DNA of 64,000 nt from Sisyra terminalis (Eukaryota; Arthropoda; Insecta; Neuroptera; Sisyridae). Each line of letters opens with the position of its first letter. Positions within the stretch are counted from its first letter, which is position 1. The DNA lies in assembly GCA_958496175.1 (NCBI GenBank), contig OY292274.1, positions 9,858,001-9,922,000 on the forward strand, read 5' to 3'. Shown one piece after another: positions 24,579 through 38,564 of the stretch. A model generated the notes under the pieces. It was not told the DNA's origin and searched no databases. It saw nothing but the letters and a program-made list of their open reading frames with translations. The position numbers were made by a program, and so were the translations under genes.

Positions 24579-25975
24579 TACCAAAATATTTAAATTTTTT
24601 GATATAAATTATCGAGCCAATTATTATTCTGTTAGTTCAACAAGCCTTAACGTTTTTACATTTTCTCATACAAAAATTTTCGCAGTTAAAACATTTTGAT
24701 TTTCCAATACAAATTTATTCAAAAAGAGGGTGAAATTTAAGTTATAAATTTACCCGTTTAAATGAATTTTCTTTCACAAAACACACACATAATACCGACT
24801 CAATCCCAAACAGAAACCTTTTATATGGATGAATGAATTTATTACTGTCCATTAGACCAATGTTTTTTGCTTTAAAGATTTGTCGTTTTGTAGCTAATAA
24901 AAATTTGATTTTCAAATAAGTCCCTAAATGTCGACAATGAGATTGGTTTGAATTTTCCTTTTCGTTTTTTTCTCCCATTTGCAAAACTCGAATGGAATAG
25001 GGAAGTTTTAGATTGTAATTGGAAGTAATTGAAACAGATTTTATTGAATCCAATATTAAAGTTATAAAGAGGAGTGATTACAGATATGCATGTGATGCCT
25101 TAATGTTTGGAAAATCAGGAAATTAACACCCACGCAGCCAATCACAGATGCCTTTCTCGTCATTCTACCATTCATCTCTATTTCCTGATTGAGACGTTAA
25201 TCGAACCCTCGACTAGACTTTGAATATATTTGTTTGTACGCACCAATGGATGTGATTGAAAATACGACGTAGTTCAAATTGATTTTTAATTTAATTTGGC
25301 AACGTGACGCTCATGAATATCAACCAATTTTTACATGGAACCATATTGGGGCTCATTACAAGTTATATTATTATTGTTGTCTATGGACAGCCTAAATGAC
25401 TTCGTACGCTTCCACGCTTTTATTACCATTTTATGTTTTTATAAACACAAGTTACCGACCATCGTGCACACTGCCAATACAGTAGTTGTGTTTTAATAGT
25501 CTCAATTTTTTTTTGCTGAAATTTTCTCTCATCATTTTTCTATCTCGGAAAAAATATTTTCCAAATAAAATTTTACGATCATTCTCATATACATATCCTT
25601 ATAAATATAAACTCTGTACAATCATAATAAATTTTCGTGTTAATCGAAAATTTCCTCGCTCATGATATTAAAACAACATGTAAAAGACACATTTTATGTT
25701 AAAGTTTTCTAAATAAAAATCTATCGCTTTTATCTATCGCTCTATCACTTTTCAACTCTAATCACCAAAGAATTTTAATAAAAACTTACTACTTTTAAAA
25801 AATATTTCTCTGCTGTATTTTTTCAACGTCCAAATTAATAAACATTGCTGATACTATTACTTTTGTTAAATAAATTATAATAATAATATTAAAATAATCC
25901 AGAATTTTGTCGAGAATTTTGTGGTGCAAAATGGATGAAAATAAAAGATGATAAAATTCAGATCTCAGCTTTTAT
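24579..25975. other. Unannotated stretch
   Basis: No recognised gene or repeat. The part 25080-25260 is GC-richer than average and could be conserved noncoding DNA, though nothing in the sequence proves it. Confidence 0.4.
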
Positions 25976-26271
25976 TTTTTTAAATAAGAAGACAATTCAG
26001 GTTGTTTAAGATCGGTTTTTATATTTAATATTTTTACTATTCAATTAGCTACGTTTTGTTACGTATAGCAACTTCATCAGGCTTCATGATTCACAAAAAT
26101 AGAATACTTTCAATTTAAATTCAATAAATAAATAAATAAATAAAAATATTTTTGTCAATCAAGAAGCCTGATGAAGTTACGATACGTAACGAAACGTAGC
26201 TAATTAAATAGTAAAAATATTAAATAAAAAAACCGATCTTAACCAACCTGAATTGTCTTCTTATTTAAAAA
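25976..26271. mobile_element. Fold-back element family P2
   Basis: Arms of about 105 bases (25976-26083 and about 26163-26271) are inverse copies around a spacer of about 80 bases that includes an (AAAT)n run near 26127-26145. The outer ends read TTTAAATAAGAAGACAATTC. The right arm holds CTGATGA (26168-26174), hairpin GTTACG/CGTAAC (26176-26190) and GAAA (26191-26194); the left arm has the same with CAAA in place of GAAA. No coding frame. It is about 55 bases from Helitron A copy 2. Confidence 0.8.
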
Positions 26272-26327
26272 GATGAAAATAATAGTATTTAATGCATTAT
26301 TTGCGCTATATTTATAACAAGCTGATC

Positions 26328-27678
26328 TCCGCGACTTCGTCTGCGTAACGTAGGTGTAGATTATATTTTCTTTTTGGATTTGCTATTTGTAGTAGTATAT
26401 GAAAATTTTTATTTTTCTTATTTGTTCTACGAAAAACATAACCATACTTAAAAACACTATTTTGTCGACTTTAAAAAAACACATCTAATATACTGTTGCT
26501 TAGAATAAAATAGTTATATGTAATAATCAATTAATTTTAAAAAAATCTTTATAAATATCTAATAAGAGTTTGCTCAATTGCGTATACCTACGGTAGGTGT
26601 ACCTACCGTGAACCAAATAATCCATAAATTAATCAGTATCTATACTAGGGTGATTTTTTTTGACTTTTTTTTTGGTCCCATCGTGAAATTATGTTGGAAA
26701 TACAAAAAAAAAATCTCTGAAAGTTTGAGCGTTATTTAAAGTGCTGTTATTTAAATGATTACCAAAAACAGACACTTATTATTAATTAATTATTTACTTA
26801 TTAATAACAGTTATAAAATTTAAAACTTCGATTTTTAACTCTACATTTTGTCATACAAACTTAGTCACCCCCTTTCACTCTTTTAGAGTAGGAATTGTCA
26901 AAAAAAAAAGTTATATCAGATCTCAACGTCTTATACGGAATTCATTGAATATTAAACTTTCGTCAGTAAAGGTATTCAGATACACGATTTTATATATGCA
27001 CGGTTTTAAGAACTTATTACTTTAGACTTAATTACTTTTATTATTACTACTACTACTATTATTACTTTTTTTCGTTAATATTTCCTTACTGAGCAATTCA
27101 AAGGGTCTATTTACAACAATTTTGTAAAAAAAAAACTCATGTAAGATTTGAACTTACGTCTCTTCAATTGTGAGCACCAAAATGTCAGATACGTATTGTG
27201 CTATCAACAGCAGCTATGCTTACTATATATATAAACGTTTATATTTCAAAGAGGTAAATTTTTGGTACTTTAAATTGAATTTACTGTGCTTTTTATCAGT
27301 TGCACTTAAAAGATTAATACAGATTATTTTCCAACTTTTAAATACCTTTCTAACGATGTATAACTCGCCTGTCTAAAGGAATTTTTTTTTCATACCTTAA
27401 TTGTTACGTATGGAATACCTTTCTTTATTATTTTTGATGGAAGAATGATAAGTAACCTAATGTGAGTGGGTAATTATGTTGTATTTTAAAACCAAATTTC
27501 ATTAAATTCAGTTGTTCCGTTCTTTAGTTAAATCAGGACAAACAGACAGACAGACAGACAAAAATCTAAAAAATGTTAATTTTGGAATAATGGCCTCTTG
27601 AAACAAATATTTACCTTAAAATTGGGTTCAAAATCGGAATGCACAGACTGACGTAAGAATTTTATATATTAGTATAGA
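26328..27678 (-). mobile_element. Non-autonomous Helitron, family A, copy 2
   Basis: On the minus strand the element starts TCTATACTAATATATAAAAT (TC at 27678-27677, A before it) and ends at the family hairpin, with the terminal CTAG mutated to CTTG (26331-26328). Relative to copy 1 it lacks about 1.1 kb and instead has about 100 bases of unrelated sequence near 26645-26745. The tRNA-like module is present but its box B is degraded (near 27144-27154). The (ACAG)n run is at about 27543-27560. No protein coding. Confidence 0.8.
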
Positions 27679-29940
27679 TTTTTCGTTCTAAAGCTTTTTT
27701 GAACATTACAAACATTAAAAAAGATTAAAAACAATATTAAATGTGAGATAACTATAGATAAGGAATAAGACACTTAAAAAAGTAGGTTGATTTAAGAAAT
27801 TTCAAACATAAATCTTCAAAAAATATATTTGAAAAAATTCAGAAATAATTTTCTTCTGGGTTGGTAATTCTTCATAAATCGAGAAGATATTTTTAAACAA
27901 ATATTTTAACAATTGCTCGCTTACTATCTGCGAGCAGCTTCCTACTGTCAGTGACACATTTTATTAAAAAGTAAGTGTCATTATTTTTTCATAACGCCGC
28001 TAAAAAAGTAAAATTAAAAAAACTTGACATAATAAAAGAAAAAAATGAAAAATATAATTCTATTTATTTTATATAAAAATTAAATGTTAAATTTAATTTT
28101 GCATTATAATCTATTAAATTGTTTAATTCTTACATTTCTCATCAATATTCTTAAGACTGCAATTCACCAATACTGCTACTTACTAGTTAGGGAATAAAAA
28201 AGCTATAAAATAGCACATTAGAAATAAATCACTTGCCAATAGAATTGAAAATTGAGGGAATGAATTAATAAGTCTGTATTGATATTTTATGGCGTTGCTT
28301 CTTATCGTATGTATTGAAAACTAATACTAAATAGTTGACTGAGATAGTTCCTGGATTTATGTAGTAGTTCAGTAACGATTGAATTCTTAGATTTTTAATG
28401 AATTTCTACATTTACTCTATAAAAAATTTTTTTTTTCTTATTTAAGAAATTCATTAAAACATGTATGTTATCTTTAAAACTATGAAAGTTTAGAATATAA
28501 TTTTAATATGCACTTGTAAAAACAAACTTTGCTAATTAATTTCTTACGTTGGCATAGAGCGGTTGCATAGCTTTCATAAAATTATAAAAAAAATGTTTCA
28601 CAAAATATACGTGAATTAATTAAATATTATTTCTAAACTGAAGTTTTTCTTTTTATCTTCTCAAACTTTTTTCCAATATTTTATAGCATAAAACACTACA
28701 AAATATTTTTTTTCAAGGCGCGTTTTAAAGATGATTGATGGTATACGGGATGTGTATTAAAAGTTTGATCGCAAAATTTCAAATCACGGATTATTTGTTT
28801 AATTTATAATGAGTTTCGTTAATGTAACGCTTTGTCAGTTTTATTAAATTTGTCCGTAAGATTTTGTCCGTAAGAAGTCTCTTAAACTTTTATTGAGTTT
28901 TTCAAATTAATGAGAAACGTGAAAAGTTATGATTTTCATCAACTTGTCGTATATTGGCACATCAGTGTCAGTGTGTCAGTGTTTTCCTATTTCAACGAAA
29001 AATATTCACAGTTTTTAGAAATTTAACTATGTAGTTTTTGGGTTATAAAATTAAGAAAAGTATCAATTAGTCTTTATCACTAATTGTTTGAGTAAAATGA
29101 TCGTAGTTATTAGGGGAGTTCAGCGTTTAATATTGAAGAAAACCGGTATGATTGACATACAATAAATGAGTAATTAATCATGAAAGTTTGACACGCCATC
29201 AGCTATTAAAACTCGCGTCATTTCCCGTAATGTTTCGTCATTTCCCTTTGCTTTTTATAGACCATTCTACACATAGACATTTTGAGCTACGATTACAATG
29301 AAAAAGACGGGTAATCTAAGCCCCTTTGTGATATCCCATAAAGTCTAACCGCCCTCTGTTCAACCTATTTTATGTGAGCAAAATTGTGGCAATAAACAAA
29401 GAGAGCTTTTTCTTTTGGTCTGTGCTTTGCGTACGTACATACTTCAAGAAAGTAATTCTCCGTGCAGAATAACAATTTGACGGCTAAGTTACGCTTCCCA
29501 CATTTCACCAACTTGTTTCCAAGAAAAAAATTATAAAAAAAAAATGAGACTGTGTCGAAATGAATTGTGGTCCGGAAAAGTTTAAGTTTTCAAAAACAAA
29601 TCAGCTATAAAACCTGTTATGAAACAACTCTCGTTTCATGTTATAGACATCGCTTCAACCTGTAGAAGTATTTGAAGTAAAAAAAAAGTTAAATTGAGTT
29701 ATCTTTAAGCCAGTAAGTAAGTTTTTCAAACAAAAACTTTACAGAAATTTAATAAAGATTTAACGAAGGGTTTTCGAAAATTATATGAGACCTGCGGAAA
29801 AATTTTTTTTGAACATAAAACATAAAATTATTGCGATAACACGATATATATTTCAAGGTAATTAGTTTCAATTTGCGTTTGTTAGATGAGGTTATTTTGT
29901 GCATGTTTGTAACAATTTTAGTTAAACAATGTTGACCATA
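27679..29940. other. Unannotated AT-rich stretch
   Basis: No gene or repeat recognised. The interval 29210-29520 is richer in GC but has only chance frames. Confidence 0.4.
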
Positions 29941-30060
29941 CAGCACCCTCTAATGTGACCAAGACAAATGTTACTACTTTGGGGTGGAGGCCCCTGTTAA
30001 ACCGCATAACCGGACATCGGTACCCAGCTCAATGTTTACATAGGTTTGTCACCCTTGAAA
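29941..30060. other. GC-richer island of unknown role
   Basis: About 120 bases near 48 per cent GC, including GGGGTGGAGGCCCC and CGGTACCCAGC. No long frame, tRNA fold or repeat match was found. It could be a conserved noncoding element or a decayed exon; composition is the only evidence. Confidence 0.25.
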
Positions 30061-30658
30061 CAAACTATCCTTTCTATTTCATTACAAACGACAGTTATTT
30101 TTAACACATTTCACTTGATATAACGCAATATGCTAATCTTGTAATAAATTCGATTAGAAACGAACATTTTTGGAATTCCGTTACTGAAAAAAATAATTTA
30201 ATAAAATACAAAAAATTATGTTTTAACTAAAAGATAAAGAAAAACAGAATTTTGTAATTCCACATATTGTACATGTGTTGTGTTTTTTTAAAACTTATTT
30301 CAGAACTTTTAATTATATTTTTTGTCAGGGAATTAGGTTTTTCATGAATTATTCCGGTTTTAAATACAAGGAGAAAGAGATCGCTAGAATAAAAATGAAT
30401 AGAAAAATAGTGCAACTATCCAAAATATGAATTTTACCACAAGAAACAAAGTTCACAGATCGAAAAGAACAGAATTATAAAAAATATCCAAATTTTAATT
30501 TTACCACAAGAAACAAAGTTTACAATTCGAAAAGAACAGAATTTTAAAAAATATCCTAAACAAAAATGAATTATATTTTTATCCTGAGTTTTTTTGTGTG
30601 CTCCAAACGATCACCAAATTTGGAAGACCACCAAAGCTGATTTACAAAAAAAAAGGCC
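30061..30658. other. AT-rich stretch with a short direct repeat
   Basis: The text TTTTACCACAAGAAACAAAG, then TCGAAAAGAACAGAATT, occurs twice, at about 30431-30476 and 30498-30543, a direct repeat of period about 67. Nothing else was recognised. Confidence 0.5.
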
Positions 30659-31767
30659 AAAGGGTTTAGTAGGATCCACATGGCGAGTTGGCCCCCAAAT
30701 AGGAACCTATGTCGAAACTTATGTTAAAATATTATGTTATAAATATTTAGGTTCATAATATTCCAGTTGTCATAAATTATAAGAGTGACGATAATTTTTT
30801 TTTATTCTTCTTTTAATAAAAATTGAACACTAGTTGGTTTTTCTTTTCTTTTGGGGTTAGTATTTTGAATCTTGAAATTAATTATCTTCAGTGTAAAAAT
30901 AGAAAAACAAAAAAACTAATAAAACATTTTTTTTGTGTTTCCTGTGATTTACAATTATGAAATTAATATATGTTTTGCTTCTTTATGTGACCTTTTTTTT
31001 ATTGAAGTTTTGTGAAAAAAAGTTGGTGCAACACTTCGAAAAAAAATAAAACCAAGGTATATTAGTAGGCGTAAATCACATTTCATTTTTCTTTTGGGAT
31101 CAATTATTTTGATCTTGAAAATAATCATCTTAAGAGTAAATATAGGAAACCAAAAAAACTAAGAAAAAATTTTTTTTTATGTTTCCTTAGACTTACAATT
31201 ATAAAAATAATATATGTTTTGCTTCTATATGGGGTCAATTTTTGATTGAAGTTTTGGGAAAAAAGGTTGGGGAAGCACTTTGAAAAAAAATAAAACCGAG
31301 GTATACTATTAGGCGTTAATCACATTTAATTTTTTTTCAAGGTGTTGCACCAAATATTTTTTCACGCAATTTTTATGAGCTATAGTGCTCATGTAGAAGC
31401 ATAAAATATATTTTTTTCGTGATTGTCATTTTCAGAGAACACATAAAAGCATTATTTCATTTGGTTTTTGGATTTTTTTGTATATTTTTTTTTTCTAAAA
31501 ATTTGAAAAAAAATATATGATATACTCTGTAAGATAATCTAAAGCCTCGCGTTGGTTTCACTTTTCTAGTTTAATTAGTTTTTGAGATATATAACTTTGA
31601 ATACCATACGAGGGGACATTTTTGCCTGTATCTCAAGGTCAAAGAGGAATTTGGTCTTGAAAAATATATAAAATGTGTTTATATATCAGGCCGATATTTT
31701 AACATAAGTTTCGACATTGGTTCCTATTTGGGGGCCAACTCACCATGTCGATCCTGCTAGACCCTTT
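30659..31767. mobile_element. Fold-back element family Z, copy 2, 1109 bp
   Basis: The terminal inverted repeats extend about 70 bases: AAAGGGTTTAGTAGGATCC (30659 onward) through GAGTTGGCCCCCAAATAGG, and the inverse ending GACCCTTT at 31767. Inside, a unit of about 243 bp beginning at CTTTTGGG is repeated in tandem (about 30848-31090 and 31091-31333); copy 1 of the family has a single unit. No coding frame. The target-site duplication is not clear, so the superfamily is left open. Confidence 0.8.
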
Positions 31768-34514
31768 CTTTTATTCAAGAACATACATACGATTTCATCA
31801 AAAAAAAAAATATTCTGGATTTTCAAGCTTGTTTGAAAAAGTTTTAAATCAAATCTGCATACAATCCGATCCTAATTTTTATAAGCATCTATTTGAAAAT
31901 ATTTGACCTCAGAAGATAAGTACTTTGCAGATATTATATTAGTAAGTTATATCAAAGAAATTATAGAGATTTTAAAGTGAGCTATTTCTTCATATGCCAA
32001 AGTAATACTTAAATCAATAATCAACTCACTAATACTTTGTATGAAAAATGATGAAAAAATTGATTTTCTTGTTGCTGTAAAACATTTTAAATAATAAATG
32101 GTTTTTATTTTGCTAGAATTGAAGTTAATTGACGAGTGAATAATAAATTTTTAATAATGTATAAAGGTGTAAGGAAAATGGTTTTGAAACGACCGGTGTT
32201 AAGATAAATGACGAACTGTTCCATGCGTTTTGTGGGAAAACTAACTACAATCCATTAGTTACGTCTTTGCCACATTTTGCGTAACAAATTATGTCTGATG
32301 GGTGTATAGCTCATTTTGACAGTTTATTTTATAATGACTTTGGGCCTAAATCATACGTGAAACAAGGAACGATATTGCCATTAACACGTGAGCTAAACAT
32401 CCCCTGTCAAGTTCCTTTTACATAGTGACAATTTTAATCTTATCCACCAGAAAAACGTCTAATTCCTTTGGCAATTTCCTTATTAAAATTAACATCATAT
32501 ATATTTTGTTTTTGCCTTTAGCTTTGTTTCATTTACAACTTAATTTATGCAGTTGAAAATTTGGTAAAACATTTATGTCGCTTGTGTCAATTGTTTGTTC
32601 GTAAATAAAGGACAAGAAGGATGAAATTCGTTGGAAACCATAATAGAACTTTGGAATTTGATTAAGGAAATCAGAATAAATAAAAGCATGAATTATATAG
32701 TCTCACGGGTTTAATTTAAAAGTTGATGCAAACCATTTTTTGAATTTAAATTTTTTATAATTTTATTTAAATATAAATAAATTTTTACTGTTTTTAAATT
32801 ATAATGCACTAAATAGCTACTTTTGTCCGTAGCAACTACATAGGGTACATAGATGTAAATCTAAAGTCATACGAGGAAAAACAGGTTTGCCTGGGCTTAC
32901 TTATCGACACACAACAGGCATTTGGGTTAGTTAATTTCAAATAATAAGAATTCTTTTTTCTATTGCTTAGCTGATAAAGCACATTTGAAAAAAAATACGA
33001 AAGTATTCCACTCCATTCTTCTTACCAAAAATAGTTTGAATCCATTCTAAAACTAAGGAATAATTTTTGAAGCAAAAAAAAAAAGATACAAAATGTTTCA
33101 ACTTAAACGCAAAAAGATAGAGCTTCCAATTTTATTTTGTAAATTTATATATATTTTTTATTTTCATAAATATGTTTTGTGCAGACTAAAAGAATTTTGT
33201 ATTAATATCATTGTTGTATAGCTTTGAATTTGAAATTTCAAATAGCAAGTCAGAAATAAAAAAGTTTCTCATTAAATTTCATCGAGCCCCTGCTTGTCAG
33301 TTTCCATTTGTGTTTCACATATTATAAAACAAGCCTTGTACGTCGCTTAAACAAATATAAGCATTTCCAATTTCCATAAATAAATATATACAAATTGGGT
33401 AAACATGGTGTGTTTTCAATTTGCCTTTATTCTCTGTTATCTTATTTAAAATTCGGTTAAATATCTCTCAGTGGTGGAGTTTTTCGCTTTTGCCTTATTT
33501 TATTGATGATTTCAATCACAACCGTTTTGATATTTTTCATCATGAAATGAATTTAACATTGCATGTTTTTCTTGTGCCGTAAAGAAAAATACAGCTTTTG
33601 ACTGTTTCCCGATTTTCTATTTTACTAGTAAAGTCATAAACTTGAGGTAAGATTAAGTTGCCTCATGGTCTTTTCTTTTTGACAATGAAAAACGTAATAA
33701 AATCTATCAGTGAGGCTTTTAAATAAACTTTAGTTTCCACATAAAATTTACTGCTCAATAAATTGAATAACTGAAATTGATATCCAATCCATTGTTATTT
33801 GAGGTCCACTTAAATAAAACCTCAATAGTAAACTGACGGATTATTTGCTCTCATTTATAGATTTATTTAATTAATCAACAAGCTAAGTATTTTAATTTGA
33901 ACTTCGATAAAAGCGATATATTTTTTTTGTTGTTGATTATGTGACCGTTTTTATTGCAGACTAATATTATCAACATCCCGGTTTTTAATTTACATGTTAA
34001 TGAATCGTTTAACTTAATTTTTTGATATTTGGTACCAAATATTTGATCTTAAAATTAACACTAAAAATTTTAAATTGTTTTTTTTTTGATTATTTGTTTA
34101 ATTATAAACATTAAAACATGGTTCATCAACAAGTTTTTTAAATGTATGGTAACAAATGTATTGAATAAAATTTTTAAACAAAAGTATTAAAATTAGTTCT
34201 ACTGAGTATTTACAAATAAAATTTCGTTAAAAAAACTTTCCGGTGGTAAATGATTATTGCTAGCAAGAAAAAAATAGATTCCTTGAAATAATTTTTAAAC
34301 CTTTCAATGCTGTTACTTGAACTTCAAAACAAAATAAAAATCACAAAAGCCCCATAATATAGCCATGACATCATCACTCATTATTTTCTGGATACTCTTC
34401 TTGTTCGATTTTGATTTTAATGTTACAAATATAATAAGAACGAAACAAAACCTCAAAAAGGATTGTAAAATGATGCAAATTTATTGATTGACTTAATTTA
34501 AATAATCACATTCC
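31768..34514. other. Unannotated AT-rich stretch, about 2.7 kb
   Basis: The longest gene-free and repeat-poor interval of the window. Neither strand has a recognisable protein motif. The part 32200-32420 is a little GC-richer. Confidence 0.45.
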
Positions 34515-34522
34515 ATCTACCT

Positions 34523-35525
34523 TAGACTGATTCAAAAAAAAAATGACAATTTTTTTTTTCTTAATTATATCGAAAATATTGTTGGGAATGACAAAAAAAA
34601 TCTTGTGAAAGTTTAAGTTCTTAATATTAATATTAAGATCGCAAATTTCGATTTTCTTTTTAAATAACATGGGAACAATATTCTCTTGCACTTTGGAACT
34701 TTATAGCTGACGTTGGTGACAATATTTCGGAATGGCCAAGATATAATCTTGTAGAAAATTGAACAATATACAAAAAAGGTCTCGTACTAGTTTTTGATAT
34801 ATTTATTCCTTCAAAAGTTATTCGCGGTCAAAGTTGAACTAAAGAGAAATTTCAATATATTTTCTCTTTTTTGACGCAATCATCAATTTTATGAGAAAAT
34901 TTAATACAACAATTTTTGTAGAGAACTTTTCTTTCTATAACTTATCTCTCTAAAAGTTTTTGATTTTTTTCACAGGTCCTAAGTTATTTGCATTAAACTG
35001 AAAATTCCCTGAATCATATTTTTAACATAATTTTTTTTTATTTTATTTTAATTAAATAACTAAGGACCTGTGAAAATATCAAAAACTTTCATGGAGATAT
35101 GTTATAGGAAAAAAAGTGCTCTACAAAAAATGTCCTATAAAATTTTCTTATAAAATTGATGGTTGCGTCAGAAAATTGACAAAATATTAAAATTTCTCTG
35201 TAGTTCAACTTTGACCTCGAATAACTTTTGAAGGAATAAATATACCAAAAACTTGTTTGAGACCTTTTTTGTAGACCGTTCAATTTTCTACAACAATTTA
35301 CCTTGATCATTCCGAAATATTGCCACCAACGTAAGCTATAAAATTCCAAAGTGCAAGAGAATATTGTTCCCATGTTATTTAAATGGAAAATCGAAATTTG
35401 CGATGCGGCACCTCTTAATATTAATATTGAAAGCTTAAACTTTCACAGAACTTTTTTTGTCATTCCCAACAATATTTTCGATATAATTAAGAAAAAAAAA
35501 TTTATCATTTTTTTGAATCAGTCTA
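34523..35525. mobile_element. Fold-back element family X, copy 2, 1003 bp, 8-bp target duplication
   Basis: The terminal inverted repeats begin TAGACTGATTCAAAAAAA at 34523 and end with the inverse at 35525. The flanks ATCTACCT (34515-34522) and ATCTACCT (35526-35533) are a perfect 8-bp target-site duplication, which suggests hAT or a similar superfamily. The two arms of nearly 500 bases pair along their length around a centre near 35020. Each arm carries CCATGTTATTTAAATGG and GAGCACTTTTTTC-type blocks. The 124-codon frame at 35351-35725 runs through the right arm and out into flanking DNA; it is not a gene. No transposase is encoded. Confidence 0.9.
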
Positions 35526-35533
35526 ATCTACCT

Positions 35534-35843
35534 ATAAGGAGTGACCTGCCTCAAATTCAGTTCTACTTATGGGCACCTCTATCCATGTCTTCGCTATCCG
35601 AAAGGACCTACTTTGGAAGAATATTACAAGTAAATTATCAAATAATTTATAAATTAAGAAAATTTAGCGATAGAGTCTTTTGTATGGGTTCTATAAACAA
35701 AGAAGAAAACTGTAAAAGCAAATAAAAGATACGACATTAAGAAAAAAAATCCTATTTTGTGTCAATTTGGGCTTAATTAAAATTAAAACTTTAATGAAGT
35801 TATTGTTTCATTAGTATATTGGTTTTAATTTCAATCAACTCCC

Positions 35844-35875
<32 letters not shown>

Positions 35876-38007
35876 TTGAACACTCAAACAAATGATTGGT
35901 GAATATAATGTGTTTAATCAAATAAAAAAAAATGTAAATTTTTGTCTGCGTGTTTTTATGTTTTATGATTTATTTGTTTCAATTTTTAATTTGATTGAAC
36001 TAAACTGAATTATTTTATAGCAGTTTAAAGCTTTATAAAACAATAATATAATTAACATTAACCTCATGATTTAGGGAACTTTCTGAATAGTTTGAATGAT
36101 TAGCCGAAATAACCGGAAAGGATTGTGCATTTCCAGTCTGAAAATAAGAAGATATGAATATGGCTAGTGAAGATTTGAAGAGAGAAATTGCATTGGTGGT
36201 TACGTCCAAAACAAATATCAGTTGAATTCAATGTATTGCAGCATTGAAAGTTAGTATGTGGAGGTTTTAATTAGCCAAATGTGATACAATGAGAAATCGA
36301 ATGGTTTGCAGACAGCAATGCTTGCATGCAATGTTGTCGAAAGCTCATCGTTATCATTCCTATTTGTTAATTACACCAATGGCGAAAATGAAATACCTCC
36401 ACAGTCCATATGTGCTGTACACAATATCAATACCAACAGAGTAATGTTTCAATTCATGACTGCTGATATTACCATGCGGCAGCAAATAGAAGAGGAGCCA
36501 TCATTCCTGTCCTCCCTATCATAATACACACACAGAGAAAATGATACGAAACCAACCTAAATTTTCACACCAGTAATTATGTTTATTTGGATTATGTTAT
36601 TATTTTTCATTATTCTAAATATTGAGCAAATACAAATCGAATTAAAATGCATTTTTGTCTAGATAATCCTCATTATTCAATGTGACTTGATTAAAACATT
36701 AATTAAACCGTTTTTTTTCGCACTGCACCAATTTTACGTTCTCATGTGCGGAAAATCTGTTAAAGTTTAAACGATATTGTAAATGTAATGTGAACACAGA
36801 AAAGCATTTTCGTTAAGATTGGTGCGGTTGCTTCATTTTATAACTAATTCTATGGAAAATTATGAACAGGAATGGTAGGTGGGAATAATTTAGTTGTGGT
36901 TGAGTAATATCTCAGGGGTGTAACTAAATCTTTTAGAAGCATATAATTTTGCAACTCAACTTTCAAACTGTTCAAAACCACACATAGATAAAGCCACATT
37001 CAGAGGATAGAACAAGCCTCTTTATACACATCATTTAATTAAAACTATTTATTCAATTTTAAAGCTAACTAGAACATAAGCATCTTGAATATTTTTTTTT
37101 TTTGGTTGACAAGCGGAAGGTGGAAAGTGGAAGATAAAAAAACAAATCAAACACAAGTTTGCAAACTATTCATCAAATTTAGTGCTTACAAATAAATTTG
37201 TTTGTAGATATGACTACCGACCGTATTATTACAATAAAAAAAAATATTTATTCAAACGATAATAACGTGCAAATCGAATTTTGTGCCAAAAATTTCTATA
37301 GTGCTTTTAATTATTTGCTCTCTATTTTGTTGAGATGTGATATTTCAATCAACAAGTTGCTTTAAATTTCATGAAAAATCATCAACTTTATACTATTATG
37401 TGAACAAATTATTAAATAATATTTAAACTTGGTTATCGTAGCTAAACTTAACAATTATCCTACTCTCGAAATTTTATATTAGTCTTATTATCTTGAAGTT
37501 AGCATTTTTGAAGGTTTCACTTCTTTCGCGTGTGAACTTCATACATGTGTAGTTCTTTATTTTCGAAAAATAAATTATTATTGAGTATTAAAAAAAAATC
37601 GATCTATTGAAGCCGTGGTTCCTATGTAACCCCTTAATACAAATCGAAATAAAATTTTCCAGACAATGCATTGATGTATTGGAGGTGGTCGAACTTATAC
37701 CCGGGCATATTTTTACTATATATTGCTTAACGTTGTAAGCTTAATTAATAACGTTCGCCAATTTTGAATTTTCTGTTTTGATTTACTAATAATTATTCGA
37801 TAATAATTATTAATTCAATATCGTGTGGCCCTTTTCACAACTTCAATAAATTGTCTGGCTTGTCTACCAATTCCAAAAAACGTTTCGTATAAGGATTATT
37901 GTTTCCAATAGTGTGCCACCGGCCTAAGAGTTTGGGAGAATTCATTGTCTATTTGATAATTTTATCGAGATTTAAACATTTTTAGACTAATAACAGGAAA
38001 AACAAGA
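35534..38007. other. Unannotated AT-rich stretch with microsatellite
   Basis: Apart from the (TAA)n run listed separately, no gene or repeat was recognised. A 72-codon plus-strand frame at 36306-36524 lies in a GC-richer patch but resembles no known protein. Confidence 0.4.
35845..35875. repeat. (TAA)n microsatellite
   Basis: About ten uninterrupted TAA units. Confidence 0.95.
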
Positions 38008-38080
38008 ATTAAGTTAGATTCGAACCTATGTCTTTTTAATAAGGAGCATCAGAATGTCAAATACGTAAGTCATTAGACTA

Positions 38081-38113
<33 letters not shown>

Positions 38114-38564
38114 TATAAACGTTTATATTTCAAAGAGGCAATTTTTTGTACTTTAAATTGAATTTACTGTGCTTTTTATTAGTTCAACTGCAAAGATTAC
38201 TACAAATTATTTTCTAACTTTTAATTACCTTTCCAAATATATATAACTTGCTTGTCTAAAGTAAATTTTTTTTTCATCCCTAGCAAATACCTTTCCTATT
38301 TTTAATGAATGATAAGATGCCTAACATGTGTGGGTAATTATATTGTATTTTAATACCAAATTTCATTAAATTCGGTTGTTTTGTTCTTAAGTTAAATCGG
38401 GACACACAGACAAACAGACAGACAAAAATTTTAAATTTGGAAGAAGGGCTTCTAGAAACAAATATTTACCCTAAAATTGGGTTCAAAATTAAAATGTACA
38501 CATATATGTACAATGTACTTATATGTACAAATGTACATATAAGAATTTTATATATTCGTATAGA
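38008..38564 (-). mobile_element. Helitron family A fragment (5' end only)
   Basis: On the minus strand this starts with TC at 38564-38563 (TCTATACGAATATATAAAAT) and stays collinear with 7897-7370 of copy 1 for about 550 bases, then stops. The 3' hairpin and CTAG are missing. The tRNA-like module is present with box B complement AGATTCGAACC at 38016-38026. A (TA)n run at 38080-38107 replaces the sequence just beyond the module. Near the TC end an extra palindrome of TGTACATAT units (38500-38540) is specific to this copy. Confidence 0.75.
38080..38107. repeat. (TA)n microsatellite
   Basis: About 14 TA units inside the Helitron fragment. Confidence 0.9.

Noticed and set aside
26163..26200. Complete hammerhead ribozyme in P2
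   Set aside because: The CTGATGA box, stem II and GAAA are present, but no stem III partner or NUH cleavage site was found nearby.
35351..35725. Longest open frame (124 codons)
   Set aside because: It runs through the right arm of fold-back element X2 and past its target duplication into flanking DNA. The inverse arm gives a similar peptide on the other strand; no family match.
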